From the NCBI GenBank assembly GCA_958510825.1, contig CAUEHQ010000005.1, positions 1-64,000 of the forward strand: a DNA stretch of 64,000 bases, read 5' to 3'. This DNA is from Brachypterus glaber. Lineage: Eukaryota; Arthropoda; Insecta; Coleoptera; Kateretidae. A program made the position numbers and the translations under genes. Below the pieces are notes generated by a model. It searched no databases and was not told the DNA's origin. It was given only the letters and a program-made list of their open reading frames with translations. Positions 23,325-34,028 of the stretch are shown here, one piece after another; position 1 is the first letter of the stretch, and each line of letters opens with the position of its first letter.

Positions 23325-26062
23325 TATATGGGTATTTCTGTACGAATCCATACCACCTTGGTGATTGAATGTCACGGATTTTCGTTAAACTTTTTTTATA
23401 TTATCACCACTCTAATACTAAAAGCCTTATGCAAAAAAAAGAATGTAAAAAAATTTTTTGGCTGAGATATGATTTTTTTAAAATTTTGTAATTTTTCAAT
23501 TTTTGACGATAAAGAAAACAGCTTTATTTTCAATTTATTACTATAAGTCTGACAATTTTAATCCAAATTTGATGAAATTTGGTGCACCCATGTAAACTTA
23601 GATGACAATCTTGAATTTTTTATAATTTTTTTTAATAGTGGGTTTCTGCTCTTCTTCTTCTTCTTCAAAAATATTTTTTTACGTTTTTTTATAACTATGT
23701 TTAACCCGATTTTTCGTAAAGTGCTCCCCCTACGATTTTTCTCAAATTTTGGTCAAATGTACTTCTAAGTGTCCTTTTTTCAATGACGTAAAATTTATTC
23801 TGGGCAAATTAGGTTTACTATATACTTTAGCCATTTTAAATTTTTACGACAATGAGGAATTGTGCTGGAAATAGCTGTTTTACAAAAAAAGGCACATATT
23901 ATTTTTTATATGTTTTTAATAGTTTAGGTCAAATGCTTCATTTTAAGACAAAAACAAAATAATTAATTGTTGGTTTTTTTCAAAAAGTCCACAATTTTAT
24001 TACTTTTTTATTTCTATATAAGACTAAGACACTTTTGTTTCGTTATAAATCTTTTTTTAATTCCCAGCTCAGAGAATTCTATGCCGGGAATAAATCCTTA
24101 AAAAAAAATAATTTAAAAAATATTAATTTATTTAACATACTAATTCTTTATTTACAATTTATTTATGTCTTATTATTTAACTTTAATTTATTATACAAAG
24201 TTATTTTTTATTTAAATTCTGAAAAGACGCTAGTATATTTTGACACATGTCATGCATAAACCAATCCAAGGCTAACTGATTTACAATTAAAAAATACCAT
24301 ACCATAATAACGCAGATCAAAAAAAGTTTTTCTACGATCTAATAGAAAAGTTCACATTTCTACATAAACAAATGAAGTTTTCTGACCACAAAATATCCTA
24401 TTTCTTAGCTTTTTACTTTCCCGCACGTTACCATGGCAGCGTGCGGGAAAGTACATTTTTTCGCGCGCACAGTGTAGGCAACCGGCATGCCGCGGCCTGT
24501 CAATCGTAAAACAACTGCCAGTTATATACGACAAGATGCTGGCCTGCCATTTTTTTAATATGACATTATTATTTATTTCTTGTTAAAAATATGTTTATAA
24601 GAGAAAAAAAAATTGCGTATGATCCAAGGACGAGAAATAATGTTGCTCGGTCGCATGCAGAGATTGAGATATATTCCTCGTCTTTGGATCATACGCTATT
24701 TTTTTTTTCGCTTCTAAACATATTTTAACACAAAAAGGTAAAAGTAATAGATAAAATTAGTTTTAATTTGGTTCTGTCAGTTATCTGACAATTTTCCATA
24801 AGGGGCCAACAAAATTTTGTTTTTGTTTTTTCAAGCACAACCGCTATACAATTTTCCAAAAGGGAACGCCGAAGTAAAACAAAAGACAAACTGTTAACAA
24901 AATTGTCACTTTTAACTTAACAGTTCTAACCGAACAATGTCACTTTGGAATACAAGCAAATAATAAAATAGTTCATTATATTTTAGCGATGGATGCGCTT
25001 CACAAAAATTTAAAAGATTTTGATAAGCTTTGTATAATAATTAAAGTTAAATAATAAGACATAAATAAATTGTAAATAAAGAATTAGTATGTTAAATAAA
25101 TTAATATTTTTTAAATTAATTTTTATTAAGGATTTATTCCCGGCATAGAAAACTTTTCTCTGAGCTGCGAATTAAAAAAAGATTTATAACAAAAAAAAAG
25201 TTTCTTACTCTGACAGTTTACCAACTTTCAGGCATTTTTAAGATCAAAAACAAAATCAAAAAACATATTGTGCTAAAAAAAAAATAAAAATAGTTTTTGA
25301 TGTTAAAGTCTTAGTATTTAACGTAAGCTAACGTTTACACCAGAAAAAAAAACGCCTACAAAATATATAGAAATAAAAAAGTAATAAAATTGTGGACTTG
25401 CGCCTTTTTTGAAAAAAACCAACAATTAATTATTTTGTTTTTGTCTTAAAATGAAGCATTTGACCTAAACTATTAAAAACATATAAAAAATAATATGTGC
25501 CTTTTTTTGTAAAACAGCTATTTCCAGCACAGTTCCTCATTGTCGTAAAAATTTAAAATGGCTAAAGTATATAGTAAACCTAATTTGCCCAGAATAAATT
25601 TTACGTCATTGAAAAAAGGACACTTAGAAGTACATTTGACCAAAATTTGAGAAAAATCGTAGGGGGGGCACTTTACGAAAAATCGGGTTAAACATAGTTA
25701 TAAAAAAACGTAAAAAAATATTTTTGAAGAAGAAGAAGAAGAGCAGAAACCCACTATTAAAAAAATAAAAAATTCAAGATTGTCATCTAAGATTACATGG
25801 GTGCACCAAATTTCATCAAATTTGGATTAAAATTGTCAGACTTATAGTAATAAATTGAAAATAAAGCTGTTTTCTTTATCGTCAAAAATTGAAAAATTAC
25901 AAAATTTTAAAAAAATCATATCTCAGCCAAAAAAATTTTTTAAACTCTTTTTTTTGCATAAGGCTTTTAGTATTAGAGTGGTGATAATATAAAAAAAGTT
26001 TAACGAAAATCCGTGACATTCAATCACCAAGGTGGTATGGATTCGTACAGAATACCCATATA
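23325..26062. repeat. 2.7-kb inverted repeat
   Basis: The left arm from TATATGGGTATT (23325) and the right arm ending AATACCCATATA (26062) pair over roughly 0.9-1 kb each. Paired blocks include AATCCATACCACCTTGGTGA, a GAAGAAGAAGAAGA tract, and TCAGAGAATTC..GGGAATAAATCC. The right arm carries an extra block at about 25230-25370. A separate hairpin in the centre (about 24606-24637 with 24677-24710, GCGTATGATCCAAGGACGAG) and a GC-rich hairpin at 24418-24450 lie between. No TIR signature, target duplication or transposase was recognised, so it may be a foldback transposon or an inverted duplication. Confidence 0.88.
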
Positions 26063-26814
26063 TAATATCCAAAAAAATACTTTGTTGTAAATTAAGACTC
26101 CCTTTTACTGTTTATATTTTTATTAAAAAACGAGCATTTTTTTCCTCTTTTTTATTTATGTGAAATAGAAAACATCACTCTATACATTCTGAAAATTTCA
26201 CGAAAAAATATTGAGTATTATTTAGTGTAAAAGTTAAACTTTCTTCAATATCGCCAAAAACCATGCTATTTTTTCAGATTTTTATGGATTATAAATAAAA
26301 GAGTGTAATAAAATTTTTGAAACTTCACAATACTATGCAGATATAGCTAAATATCAACATATATTTTTTTGAATTTTTTTCAATGGGTAGTTTTTTTAAT
26401 TAGATCTGAAACACACGTGTCAGTTAATTTTTCGTCGATAGTAAGTGTGTCTTTTTTCAAATTTAGTTGAATTGAACTACTTCAATTATTTTTTATTTAA
26501 CTGCAAATGGGACATTATAATGTCCAAACATGTCATTGCGATTTGCGGTAGTATTTTCCAAAAACAATTATTACAAAAATTAAAAAAAAAAATTAAACTT
26601 AAATTTGTCAATATCTCAAAACCATGTCGACGATATATTTAATCATATTAGCAAATGTTTATCAAAAAATATTTTCAATAAAGTTTTAGAGTTGTTATTT
26701 CTAAATATTTATTTAACTTGGGAAATAAGTATATATTTTTTGTGCACATAAAACTTTGTAACTCTAACCTGTCGATTTGGCTGGAAAAAATGATGATGGA
26801 CTAAATTCATGTAT
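26063..26814. other. Non-coding stretch
   Basis: A/T-rich, nothing recognised. Confidence 0.45.
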
Positions 26815-26966
26815 AGTTCGTGTAAAGATACAAGTCGCTTGTAAAACAATTTTACACTACGATATTTCTAAGACGCTTTGACCCAGAGACTTGAAATTTG
26901 AAACACAGATTTTCTAAGTAGTAATCAAAAATTGTTTTGCAAGCGACTTGCATCTTTACACTAACT
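26815..26966. repeat. Inverted repeat with 36-bp arms
   Basis: AGTTCGTGTAAAGATACAAG (26815) pairs with the inverse ending TTTACACTAACT (26966), with AAGTCGCTTGTAAAACAAT as the core. The loop is about 80 bp. Confidence 0.8.
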
Positions 26967-27082
26967 ACATTCATTTTTTTAATGCCAAACGAAAAACTTT
27001 GATTATACCTTATTCAGCAGGATGAAAATTTTACATTATAAAATAAGTGTAAATACTGGTTGCGAAAAAATAGTGGTGCACC

Positions 27083-27287
27083 CAGGTATTTGATCATTAA
27101 CTTTGGGAGGTGATTCTACATCAACAATATAAAAAAAGTTCCTATAAATGTTGGTCCGGAAATGAGCCCTCCTAAGGGTGCATCTAAAAGAGTTTTTATT
27201 TAGCTTATTTCTGGACCAACCTATATATGACCTTTTTTATATTTTTGGATGTAGAATCACCTGCCAAAATTAATGATCGAATACCTG
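27083..27287. repeat. Palindromic MITE-like element, about 205 bp
   Basis: CAGGTATTTGATCATTAA (27083) pairs with the inverse ending TCGAATACCTG (27287). Inner GGTGATTCTACATC/GATGTAGAATCACC and GGTCC..GGACC blocks continue the pairing. Confidence 0.8.
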
Positions 27288-27535
27288 GAACACCTTGTAG
27301 AATTAGCAAAATTCTATAAAAATGGTGAGCACTGCCAACACAGCACAGCACTGCAACAAAGAAAAACTTTCCAATATCTTTATTTACATTCACAAACGTT
27401 TACAAAAAACAAAACATGTTGAAAAAAAAATAAAAAAAAATAAAAATGTGTTTCAAAAAAATAATTTTAATTTTTTTAATATTTTTTTTATGAGAACATT
27501 CTGAGGATTACAAAAAGCTTTAACCCGCTTTAGAC

Positions 27536-27591
27536 TAGGGTCCATCAATTAGTTTGACAGTTATTACTGTAAAACTAATTAAGGGACCCTA
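27536..27591. repeat. Small hairpin, 56 bp
   Basis: TAGGGTCC..AATTAGTTTGACAG pairs with its inverse ending GGACCCTA. Confidence 0.8.
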
Positions 27592-28246
27592 CTTTAGATA
27601 AAACGAGCCACAAAAATTTTTGTGTGCTGAATTTGACAGTGAAAAAGCTCACTGACCCACCTCACTTTGTCCAAAAACTGCAAAAAAGAATACCTACTGT
27701 ATGAGCTAGCTTGAGATCTTCAAAGTTCTCTAGCATGTAAACTATTGAATTTTGGGAATTGTGGCCCAGACACTTTTTATTAGAAAGTCCTGAACAATAA
27801 TATATCCAAAATTTATTCAATTCGGACCGAAAAGACTTTTTCATAAGACCGTTGCACCTCGGTTTTCGAGATTTTCAAAATAAAGTCTGGCAATAGTATA
27901 ATAAATAATAATAATAATAATAATAGTAATAAAAAACAAACAAGTTCAATTATTGAACTTGTTTTTTTTTGGCTGTTTCAATCAATGTACACTTTTTTCT
28001 TCAGAATGTTTCCCCTTGTATTGGTTACCTATTTAAAATGTGTAACAAAAGAACTGCTGAATAAAAAATTTAGCAAAAAGGCTCCATTAAAAAATTAAGA
28101 CAGTCCACCATATAGAAATTAGATCTATTATTAGTTATAATTAACTATAATACTTAAAATGTCATGGTTATAAAAATAAATATTCTTAAAAAAAATAAAT
28201 ATTTACGATTAAAAAAATAAAAATATTTAAAAACAAAAACTATTAA
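27592..28246. other. Non-coding stretch; native SPRYD7 downstream flank
   Basis: Contains an (AAT)n tract near 27905-27925 and the hairpin AACAAGTTCAATTATTGAAC (about 27940). Before the piggyBac-like insertion, the bases just left of 28243 would have directly followed the SPRYD7 stop codon (minus strand), so this is the likely original 3' UTR and downstream flank. Confidence 0.5.
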
Positions 28247-28801
28247 CCCTTAAATGCGCACCCAAAAAAATATTTTCTTGCTTGAATGCTTTTTTATAAA
28301 ATAGGACAATATATTGTTTTCTCACATCTTAAGATGTTTATTTATAAGAATTTATATGAAAAACATATGGACAGCTAAAATTGAAAAAACAGCACCAAGA
28401 AAAAAGCGTTCTCATTATTTTTTTATTCCACCCAGTGAGGTTATAACCCTTCTATAGAAAAGACGAAAGTTCTCATTGCCCATTCTGGATGCATAGAAAA
28501 GCGTGTCTGCTTTAAATTTCTAAATGTGGATGGTAGACTTACATTAGTTGCGAAACATGTTTAGCTGCACTGTATCTAATTTTCTTCTTTTATTTTTTAA
28601 ATTAAAGTATATTAAGATAACATTTTATTTCTGTATTAAAAAACATAGCCAAATGCTTAACGTGACATGTATGCAAGATAAAAAAAATAACAAAAAAAAA
28701 ATCAAGTTAGATTATTTTAAATATTTTTTTGGTAATCTAGGTGTAAAAAACCTTCATATTTTATGTTTTAACACAATTTGGTTAAATTGCGCATTTAAGG
28801 G
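28247..28801. mobile_element. piggyBac-like MITE at the SPRYD7 stop codon, 555 bp
   Basis: Terminal repeats CCCTTAAATGCGCA (28247) and its inverse TGCGCATTTAAGGG (28801) are flanked by TTAA (28243-28246 and 28802-28805), the piggyBac target. The right TTAA contains the TAA stop of SPRYD7 (minus, 28804-28802). The duplication therefore kept the stop intact while moving the native 3' flank 559 bp away. On the minus strand the element contains AATAAA hexamers (28427-28422 and 28629-28624) that could serve as poly(A) signals. There is no transposase. Confidence 0.88.
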
Positions 28802-28899
28802 TTAAAGTAAAGACTGTTCCAACATGATTTTGTCAAAACCAGCTGGTGGGCTGTGATTAAAATTATCTAAAATGATGTCCAAAATTGCTCCATCATCAA
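28802..28899 (-). CDS. SPRYD7: SPRYD7 exon 3 (terminal)
   Basis: Last coding exon. On the minus strand a T-rich tract and TATTTTAG (ending 28900) precede an exon that completes a Val codon with the final G of exon 2. It then reads DDGAILDIIL followed by SPPAGFDKIMLEQSLL and the stop (28804-28802). The DD.AILD and PP.GF.KI..EQ motifs are those of the SPRYD7 C-terminus. The exon is too short to stand out as an open frame and was found by searching for the missing end of the SPRY domain protein at 59 kb. The phase (1) matches exactly. The stop lies in the TTAA target of the adjacent MITE. The nearest intronic element, a Harbinger-type MITE, ends 82 bp upstream. Confidence 0.9.
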
Positions 28900-28981
28900 C
28901 TAAAATAGAATAAATAAGAATAAAAACTTTTATAATAATTTAAACCAAGATGTGATGATATACATGGTGTTTGAAGTCTTA

Positions 28982-29138
28982 GGGAGCGTTCAAGTATTAC
29001 GTAACGCAAATTTTGATCATTTTGGACACCGACCCCCCCCCCTGTAACGATATTTTCCTATACCATTAACATGGGTGTAACACTCCAAAATGACCCCCAC
29101 CCGCCCCTAGGAGCGTTACGTAATACTTGAACGTTCCC
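28982..29138. mobile_element. Harbinger-type MITE, 157 bp
   Basis: GGGAGCGTTCAAGTATTACG (28982) and its inverse ending GAACGTTCCC (29138), both running into GTAACGC, are flanked by TTA (28979-28981 and 29139-29141), the PIF/Harbinger target. The interior has C-rich and G-rich runs like the larger relative at 61569-62178. Confidence 0.85.
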
Positions 29139-29141
29139 TTA

Positions 29142-30379
29142 TGGCATATATTAAAGGGTATACTTCTACATCACAAAATATGAAAAACTAACAAAGGTAT
29201 ATATGTCCGGAAATACGCCCTAAAGGAGCTACGGCCCTTCGAAGATGGATATATTAATATTAAAGGAGTAATAGAACTTTAAAAAGATACATTTTTTTGG
29301 CAAAAAATTTTACTTCCTTTTAATGGCATTTTTTAACGGTTGCTCCGACAGTGTTACACTATATGACAATTTTTATGTATTTTTACTCAAGGAATCTATA
29401 TTAATATATATTTTTTACTCAAAATCCAAAAAAAATACACATAAAATTTTTGTCCATCTAGGCACGCCTCTGGATAGATTAGAAAGATAAATTAACATAA
29501 ACTAATTGCCCTTATTAATACTAGTATGAAATTTCCCGCTTTGCTAAAAGGAACCAAGTGAAATGTTTAACGAAATTTCGTTAGACATGGGAATATGTTC
29601 TTTAGGTTTAGTACACATATTCCCATGCTCATATAGGACCTTGTAACTCTGACCTGTGGATATGCCATAAGACTGCAACGAGTTGAGATATCAACTTAAA
29701 GTTTGAAACGTTGCTTTGACAAATTGACATTGGGCCTTTTAGAAGAACCAAGCCACACATTTGATATTTTTAACTCTTAAAATGTGGGGGGATATTTAAC
29801 TGAAGGGAGGGGGGGGGTCGTGTGATACATTCTTTTAAAGCTTATATTTGACCATATAGTTTTTAGACTTTTTTTGGGGGTTTAATATAAGGTTGAAAAT
29901 GGGTATAATCGTCAATTTTTTTTAAATAATCAAACAATTTTTGAAAAATTAATTATTTCAAGTTGCAAAAACCTAAATTACACTTTTAAACTAATTTTAT
30001 ATGATATAAATAAAAATTCACAAAAAATCACATTTAGCAAAAAAAAAATGAAAAATCAAAGCTTTAAAAAATAATTTTCTAAAACTAATAAAATATATGG
30101 TTAAATAGAGCTAAGCACAGGGGCGGTAACTTACTTTTTTGTCAAAAATGAGTTAGGACTCCAAGATGATGTAATAACAATCAATGAATATTTTTATCAT
30201 ATTATTAAACAATTTAATTCATTTTTTCATAATAAAATTGCCCTATTAAGGTTGTCAATTACTAAGACAATTTTCCGTATCTATCATAACTTAAGAAATT
30301 AAAATGCCTTAGTATAATACTAATAATTATAATTAACGACAAACGTTTATTTTATTTATTTATTTTCCCAACAGATACA
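29142..30379. other. Intronic non-coding stretch
   Basis: Near 29160-29250 there is a partial match to the TA-type foldback family (GTCCGGAAATACGCCC, GGAGCTACGGCCCTTCGAA). The rest is A/T-rich with nothing recognised. Confidence 0.5.
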
Positions 30380-30641
30380 GGATCCCGAGGGGTTTATTTA
30401 TTGAAAAAAAGTGTACAAGGATTGTGAGAATCAAAGGATTGTGGAAGATGGTCAAAGATTGTTAAAACGATTGTACAAAATTTTAATGAAGATTGTTAAA
30501 GATTGTGGGAAGATTTCAGATGATTGTGAAGGATTCTGGAGGATTGCAGATGATTGTAAAAGAAGGAATTGTCAAGGATTGTAGAAGATTGTTGGATAGG
30601 TGTACAAGGATTGTACAATAAATAAACCCCTCGCAGGATCC
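30380..30641. repeat. 262-bp element: inverted ends around GATTGT reiterations
   Basis: Ends GGATCCCGAGGGGTTTATTT (30380) and the inverse ending TCGCAGGATCC (30641) enclose about 15 loose repeats of an 11-14 bp unit built on GATTGT(A/T)(A/G)AAG or GGATTGT. No target duplication was clear. It looks like a MITE whose interior expanded as a minisatellite. Confidence 0.7.
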
Positions 30642-30728
30642 TATTTATAGGACAAAGTTTGAAAAAAGTTTAGATATAAAAAAAATGTAAACTAAAGCTA
30701 AACCTAATTAAGAAATATAATAATAGAG

Positions 30729-30730
<2 letters not shown>

Positions 30731-30795
<65 letters not shown>
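30731..30795. repeat. (AT)n microsatellite
   Basis: About 32 AT units. The Ile-Tyr reading frame over it (30867-30670) is an artefact. Confidence 0.95.
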
Positions 30796-30800
<5 letters not shown>

Positions 30801-30959
30801 AAACAAAGGAAAAAGAGGAAAAAAAAACATGTATGAGGAAATTTTTTACTATATAACTCCTGTCCATCTACAAATGCTGATCGGCTATTGATAGTATACG
30901 CCTAAGGGAACAATTGTTTATATCACATAGGTCACAAATTTTGTTAAAATTTGTACACA

Positions 30960-32150
30960 TGAAGTATATAGGCTATGTAGTAGCAATGTTAGTTCTCACA
31001 GGATCGCAGTAGAAAATATAGTTCGTTCTTAAATTTCTGTGAACGTGAAAATTAATTTTACATAGGATGTTTGGTGCATCCAGCTGGGTAATAAGATCTC
31101 TTCTATGAGAGAGGGAGGGCATTTTAAATCTTCTTAATAGCAAGTTATTATCTATACCACGAGGCGGAGAGGCTCTATCGGTTTTAAAAGCTAAATTAAA
31201 AAAAAAAAACATATTTGTATCGATTCTAGAGAATCCTTTTGGCTTTGATAGCGCGGATTCCAAATTAAAGACCATATTCCAATTTGATCGAACTAGTGAT
31301 AAATAAAGATTTTTTTTAGAGCTGCTTTATTCTTAAAAGAACCAAAATTGCGTAGTACAAAACCTAACATTCTTAACGCAGAAGTGCGAGTAACTTCAAT
31401 ATGTTCCTGAAAGGTAAGCTGCCTGTCAAAAATAATACCAAGATCCTTTGTAGATGTGACACGTATTAAAAGCTCATCGTTAAAATTATAGTTAAAAACA
31501 ATGGTTGCTTTTTCTCCTGTAAGAATTTACTTTGCATTTACTAACATTCATAAACAGCATATTTTTAGTGCACCAATCTACAATGATGTTGATTTGTTGC
31601 TGTAAAATAGAACAATCAAGTATACCATTAATTCGTAAAAAAAAGCTTAAGATCATCAGTAAATAAAAGATAACCACATATTATTAAATAAATAAGGTCA
31701 TTTATAAACAAAATGAATAATAATGGCCCCATATTTGAACCCTGTGGTACTCCAGACGTTGCTAAGTAAGCAGCAGAGTTGTAACCATTAAAACTAACAT
31801 ATTGCTCACTATTGGAGAGATAGGATAAAAATAGAAGTAAAAGTGAGGAGCTTAAACCATACCTGTCCAATTTAGAGAGCAATACTGGATGCAGAATTTT
31901 GTCAAAGGCCTTTGAAATGTCTGTATAAATAACGTCGGTTTGGCTTAAATATTCAATACCTTCAGAGATCACCTGAGTAATCTCTACAAAATTGGTAACG
32001 GTAGAACGTCTTTCAAGAAAACCATGTTGACTAGAAGAAATCAATGGATTTACTTCATAGCTTATAATATTATGTAGACACCTTTCAAAGACCTTCGCAA
32101 ACTATGGATATTGGGCGATAGTTTTTTATCGGATTTGCCGGATTTAAGAA
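30960..32150 (-). pseudogene. 5'-truncated, frameshifted non-LTR RT
   Basis: Minus-strand pieces in order: SSSQHGFLERRSTVTNFVE, VIYTDISKAFDKILHPVLL, SGVPQGSNMGPLLFILFIND, and a degenerate FTDDLKLFF in place of (F/Y)ADD (31628-32044). Then come DWCTKNMLFMNVSKCKV (31492-31677) and a C-terminal piece with SLSHRRDLITQLD (30973-31275). This is the RT and thumb region of a Jockey-superfamily element. At least two frameshifts break it, and the endonuclease is missing. It lies sense in SPRYD7 intron 2. Confidence 0.85.
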
Positions 32151-32939
32151 CTGGACTTTTATCCATGCTTGCTTGCTTGCTTTTCTCAATGAACCCGGAA
32201 ATTATTTTGCTTTAGTAACGGTAATTAAGACGCAAATGTCCTTAGTAATAGTTATGGAACACAATCGGGACTTCCGTTTACAATTAAATTGCTTTAACCA
32301 GTACAATCTCTTATTATTTAAAATAATTTATTTTAATAAGTATTTTTATAACAAAAGGAGATCGAGGTACGTAAAATTATATATTATTCGCTAATAAACC
32401 TTTTTTTTTTTCTTCATTTTCTAAATGAATTTATAAGATACGTCAAATCTCTTTAGTATTACTAAAAAATAATAGTTAAAATTTTTTAAAGTGGTAACTA
32501 AAAAAAAATTCCCATTTTACTATTTAATTATCCAATATTTAACATTTTTATAACATTAACAACTATATAACCTTTCATCTTTCTGATTCAAATCAAATTT
32601 GAAATTTTGAATTGGAATATAATTTTTAGTGACTGAGAAAATTGAAAATTTAAAACTGTTAATATCTCAAAAAGGCCAAAATACAAGTTCACTTCTGTGC
32701 TTAGCGCGGCAGTATACAAAAAGATAGTTTAAGTTGTCTTTATTATAAGTTCCAAATTTTAAGTCTATATCTCAACTCATTCAAAAGTTAAGAGGGGTGG
32801 GGGTGACTCTTGGGCGGCGCGGTATAATACTTTGCATTTCATAGTATACTCTTCATATGTGGATAGTGTATTGCATATATCTCTCGAAATATCAGGGCCA
32901 TAACTAGAGGAAGGGGCGAGGGTTTCTCTCCCGCGAAAT
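32151..32939. other. Non-coding stretch
   Basis: Contains a TGCTTGCTTGCTTGCTT run (about 32166) and otherwise A/T-rich sequence without recognised features. Near 32894 CAGGGCCATAACTAG resembles a hAT terminus but has no matching partner or duplication. Confidence 0.45.
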
Positions 32940-33120
32940 CTTTGGAATCCCAACGGCAATCTTTACGGACTCGCGGAATCCTAACGGAATCCCGGAATCT
33001 TTCGGACTCCCGATATCCTCTCCGGATCCCTTTGGAGTCCCAAGATCTTCTCCGGAATCTTGCGGAATCCCGAAGTCTTTATCGCAATCTTACGAATTCC
33101 AGGATTTTTAGAAGAATTTT
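32940..33120. repeat. Degenerate minisatellite, GGAATCTTNCGGACTCCC type
   Basis: About nine variants of an 18-21 bp unit, such as CGGAATCCTAACGGAATCCC and CGGAATCTTTCGGACTCCC. A related array in the same orientation lies at 39590-39790. The small open frame across it (32942-33133) shows the repeated Glu/Asp-Ser-Arg pattern of the repeat and is not a gene. Confidence 0.8.
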
Positions 33121-34028
33121 AAAATTTACATAAAAGTGGCGCTGTCTGTAAACTAGAAAAGCATCCGTTTATGAATTAAAAGCCCGTGAAACCGAGGCGT
33201 GCCTATTTAAACCCTCCCAGTCGCGGCTACTATTGTTATTCCTATAGTCACGTGATTACAACTACAGATGATTTTAAGTTACAGAAGTTTGCATAAATTA
33301 TTATTTTTACCGATTTATAGATATTTTTAAACAAAATTTCAAAATTCTGCATTGTTTAACTTTTTTTAAGCGTAACTGCAGAATTATATCTAGAGTCACT
33401 CTATTTAGCGGCTGCTTTAGGCTAAAGCCTTTAGCTGAAGCCTCTAGATAGAGTAACTCTAATAATTTATTATTCTAACCTATATCATTTGAAAGACCGC
33501 TTTTTTTGTGCGTGATTTACCCAGTGATTTACTCGTGACAGTCGAACCAAAAGATTCCATATTTAATTATATATTTTAATTTAAATTACCGAAATATCTA
33601 CAACAACAATTACCCTTCCATGGATTTTCCTCCCTGACAAAAATTTGGATTTTGTCGGGTCTATTTTATTTACGGATCCACTCGAACACCCGAATACTAG
33701 TCGACGACGATTGTTCTAGCAAGTTCATAAGTATTTTAACCGATTTATTTTAGTGGAAAAAGTGACCTAAAAATTATGTGTTGCATACCAATTCAAAGCT
33801 AATATCCCAAAGAAACTGAATTTTAACAAATAATAGTAAAAATTTGGATAGCAAGTGAAAAAGTAACGTTTATGGTGTTTGTTTACATTTTAATTTATTC
33901 GTGATAACAATTATCTTTTAAAATTTCTGTGCCAAGAACATTTGTCGTACTTTAATAATTTAACTTTTTTTAAAATATTGTTTTTTTTTTTTACTAGACT
34001 TTTGCTCTTTATTAAATATTTGTAAAAA
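33121..34028. other. Probable 5' UTR of CR1-like element plus flank
   Basis: Holds a short imperfect inverted repeat (AGAGTCACTCTAT at about 33391 against ATAGAGTAACTCT near 33447-33459). It then runs as an A/T-rich leader into the ORF1 start at 34029. The exact 5' end of the LINE was not found; CR1-type elements often lack clean target duplications. Confidence 0.4.

Noticed and set aside
22542..24259. Small plus-strand ORFs
   Set aside because: No family motifs; the one at 24035 lies in an inverted-repeat arm, the others in A/T-rich sequence.
30670..30867. Ile-Tyr repeat protein
   Set aside because: It is a translation of the (AT)n microsatellite.
33660..33700. CGGATCCACTCGAACACCC as a satellite unit left of the LINE
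   Set aside because: The similarity to the 38.6-kb satellite is under 20 bp and could be chance.
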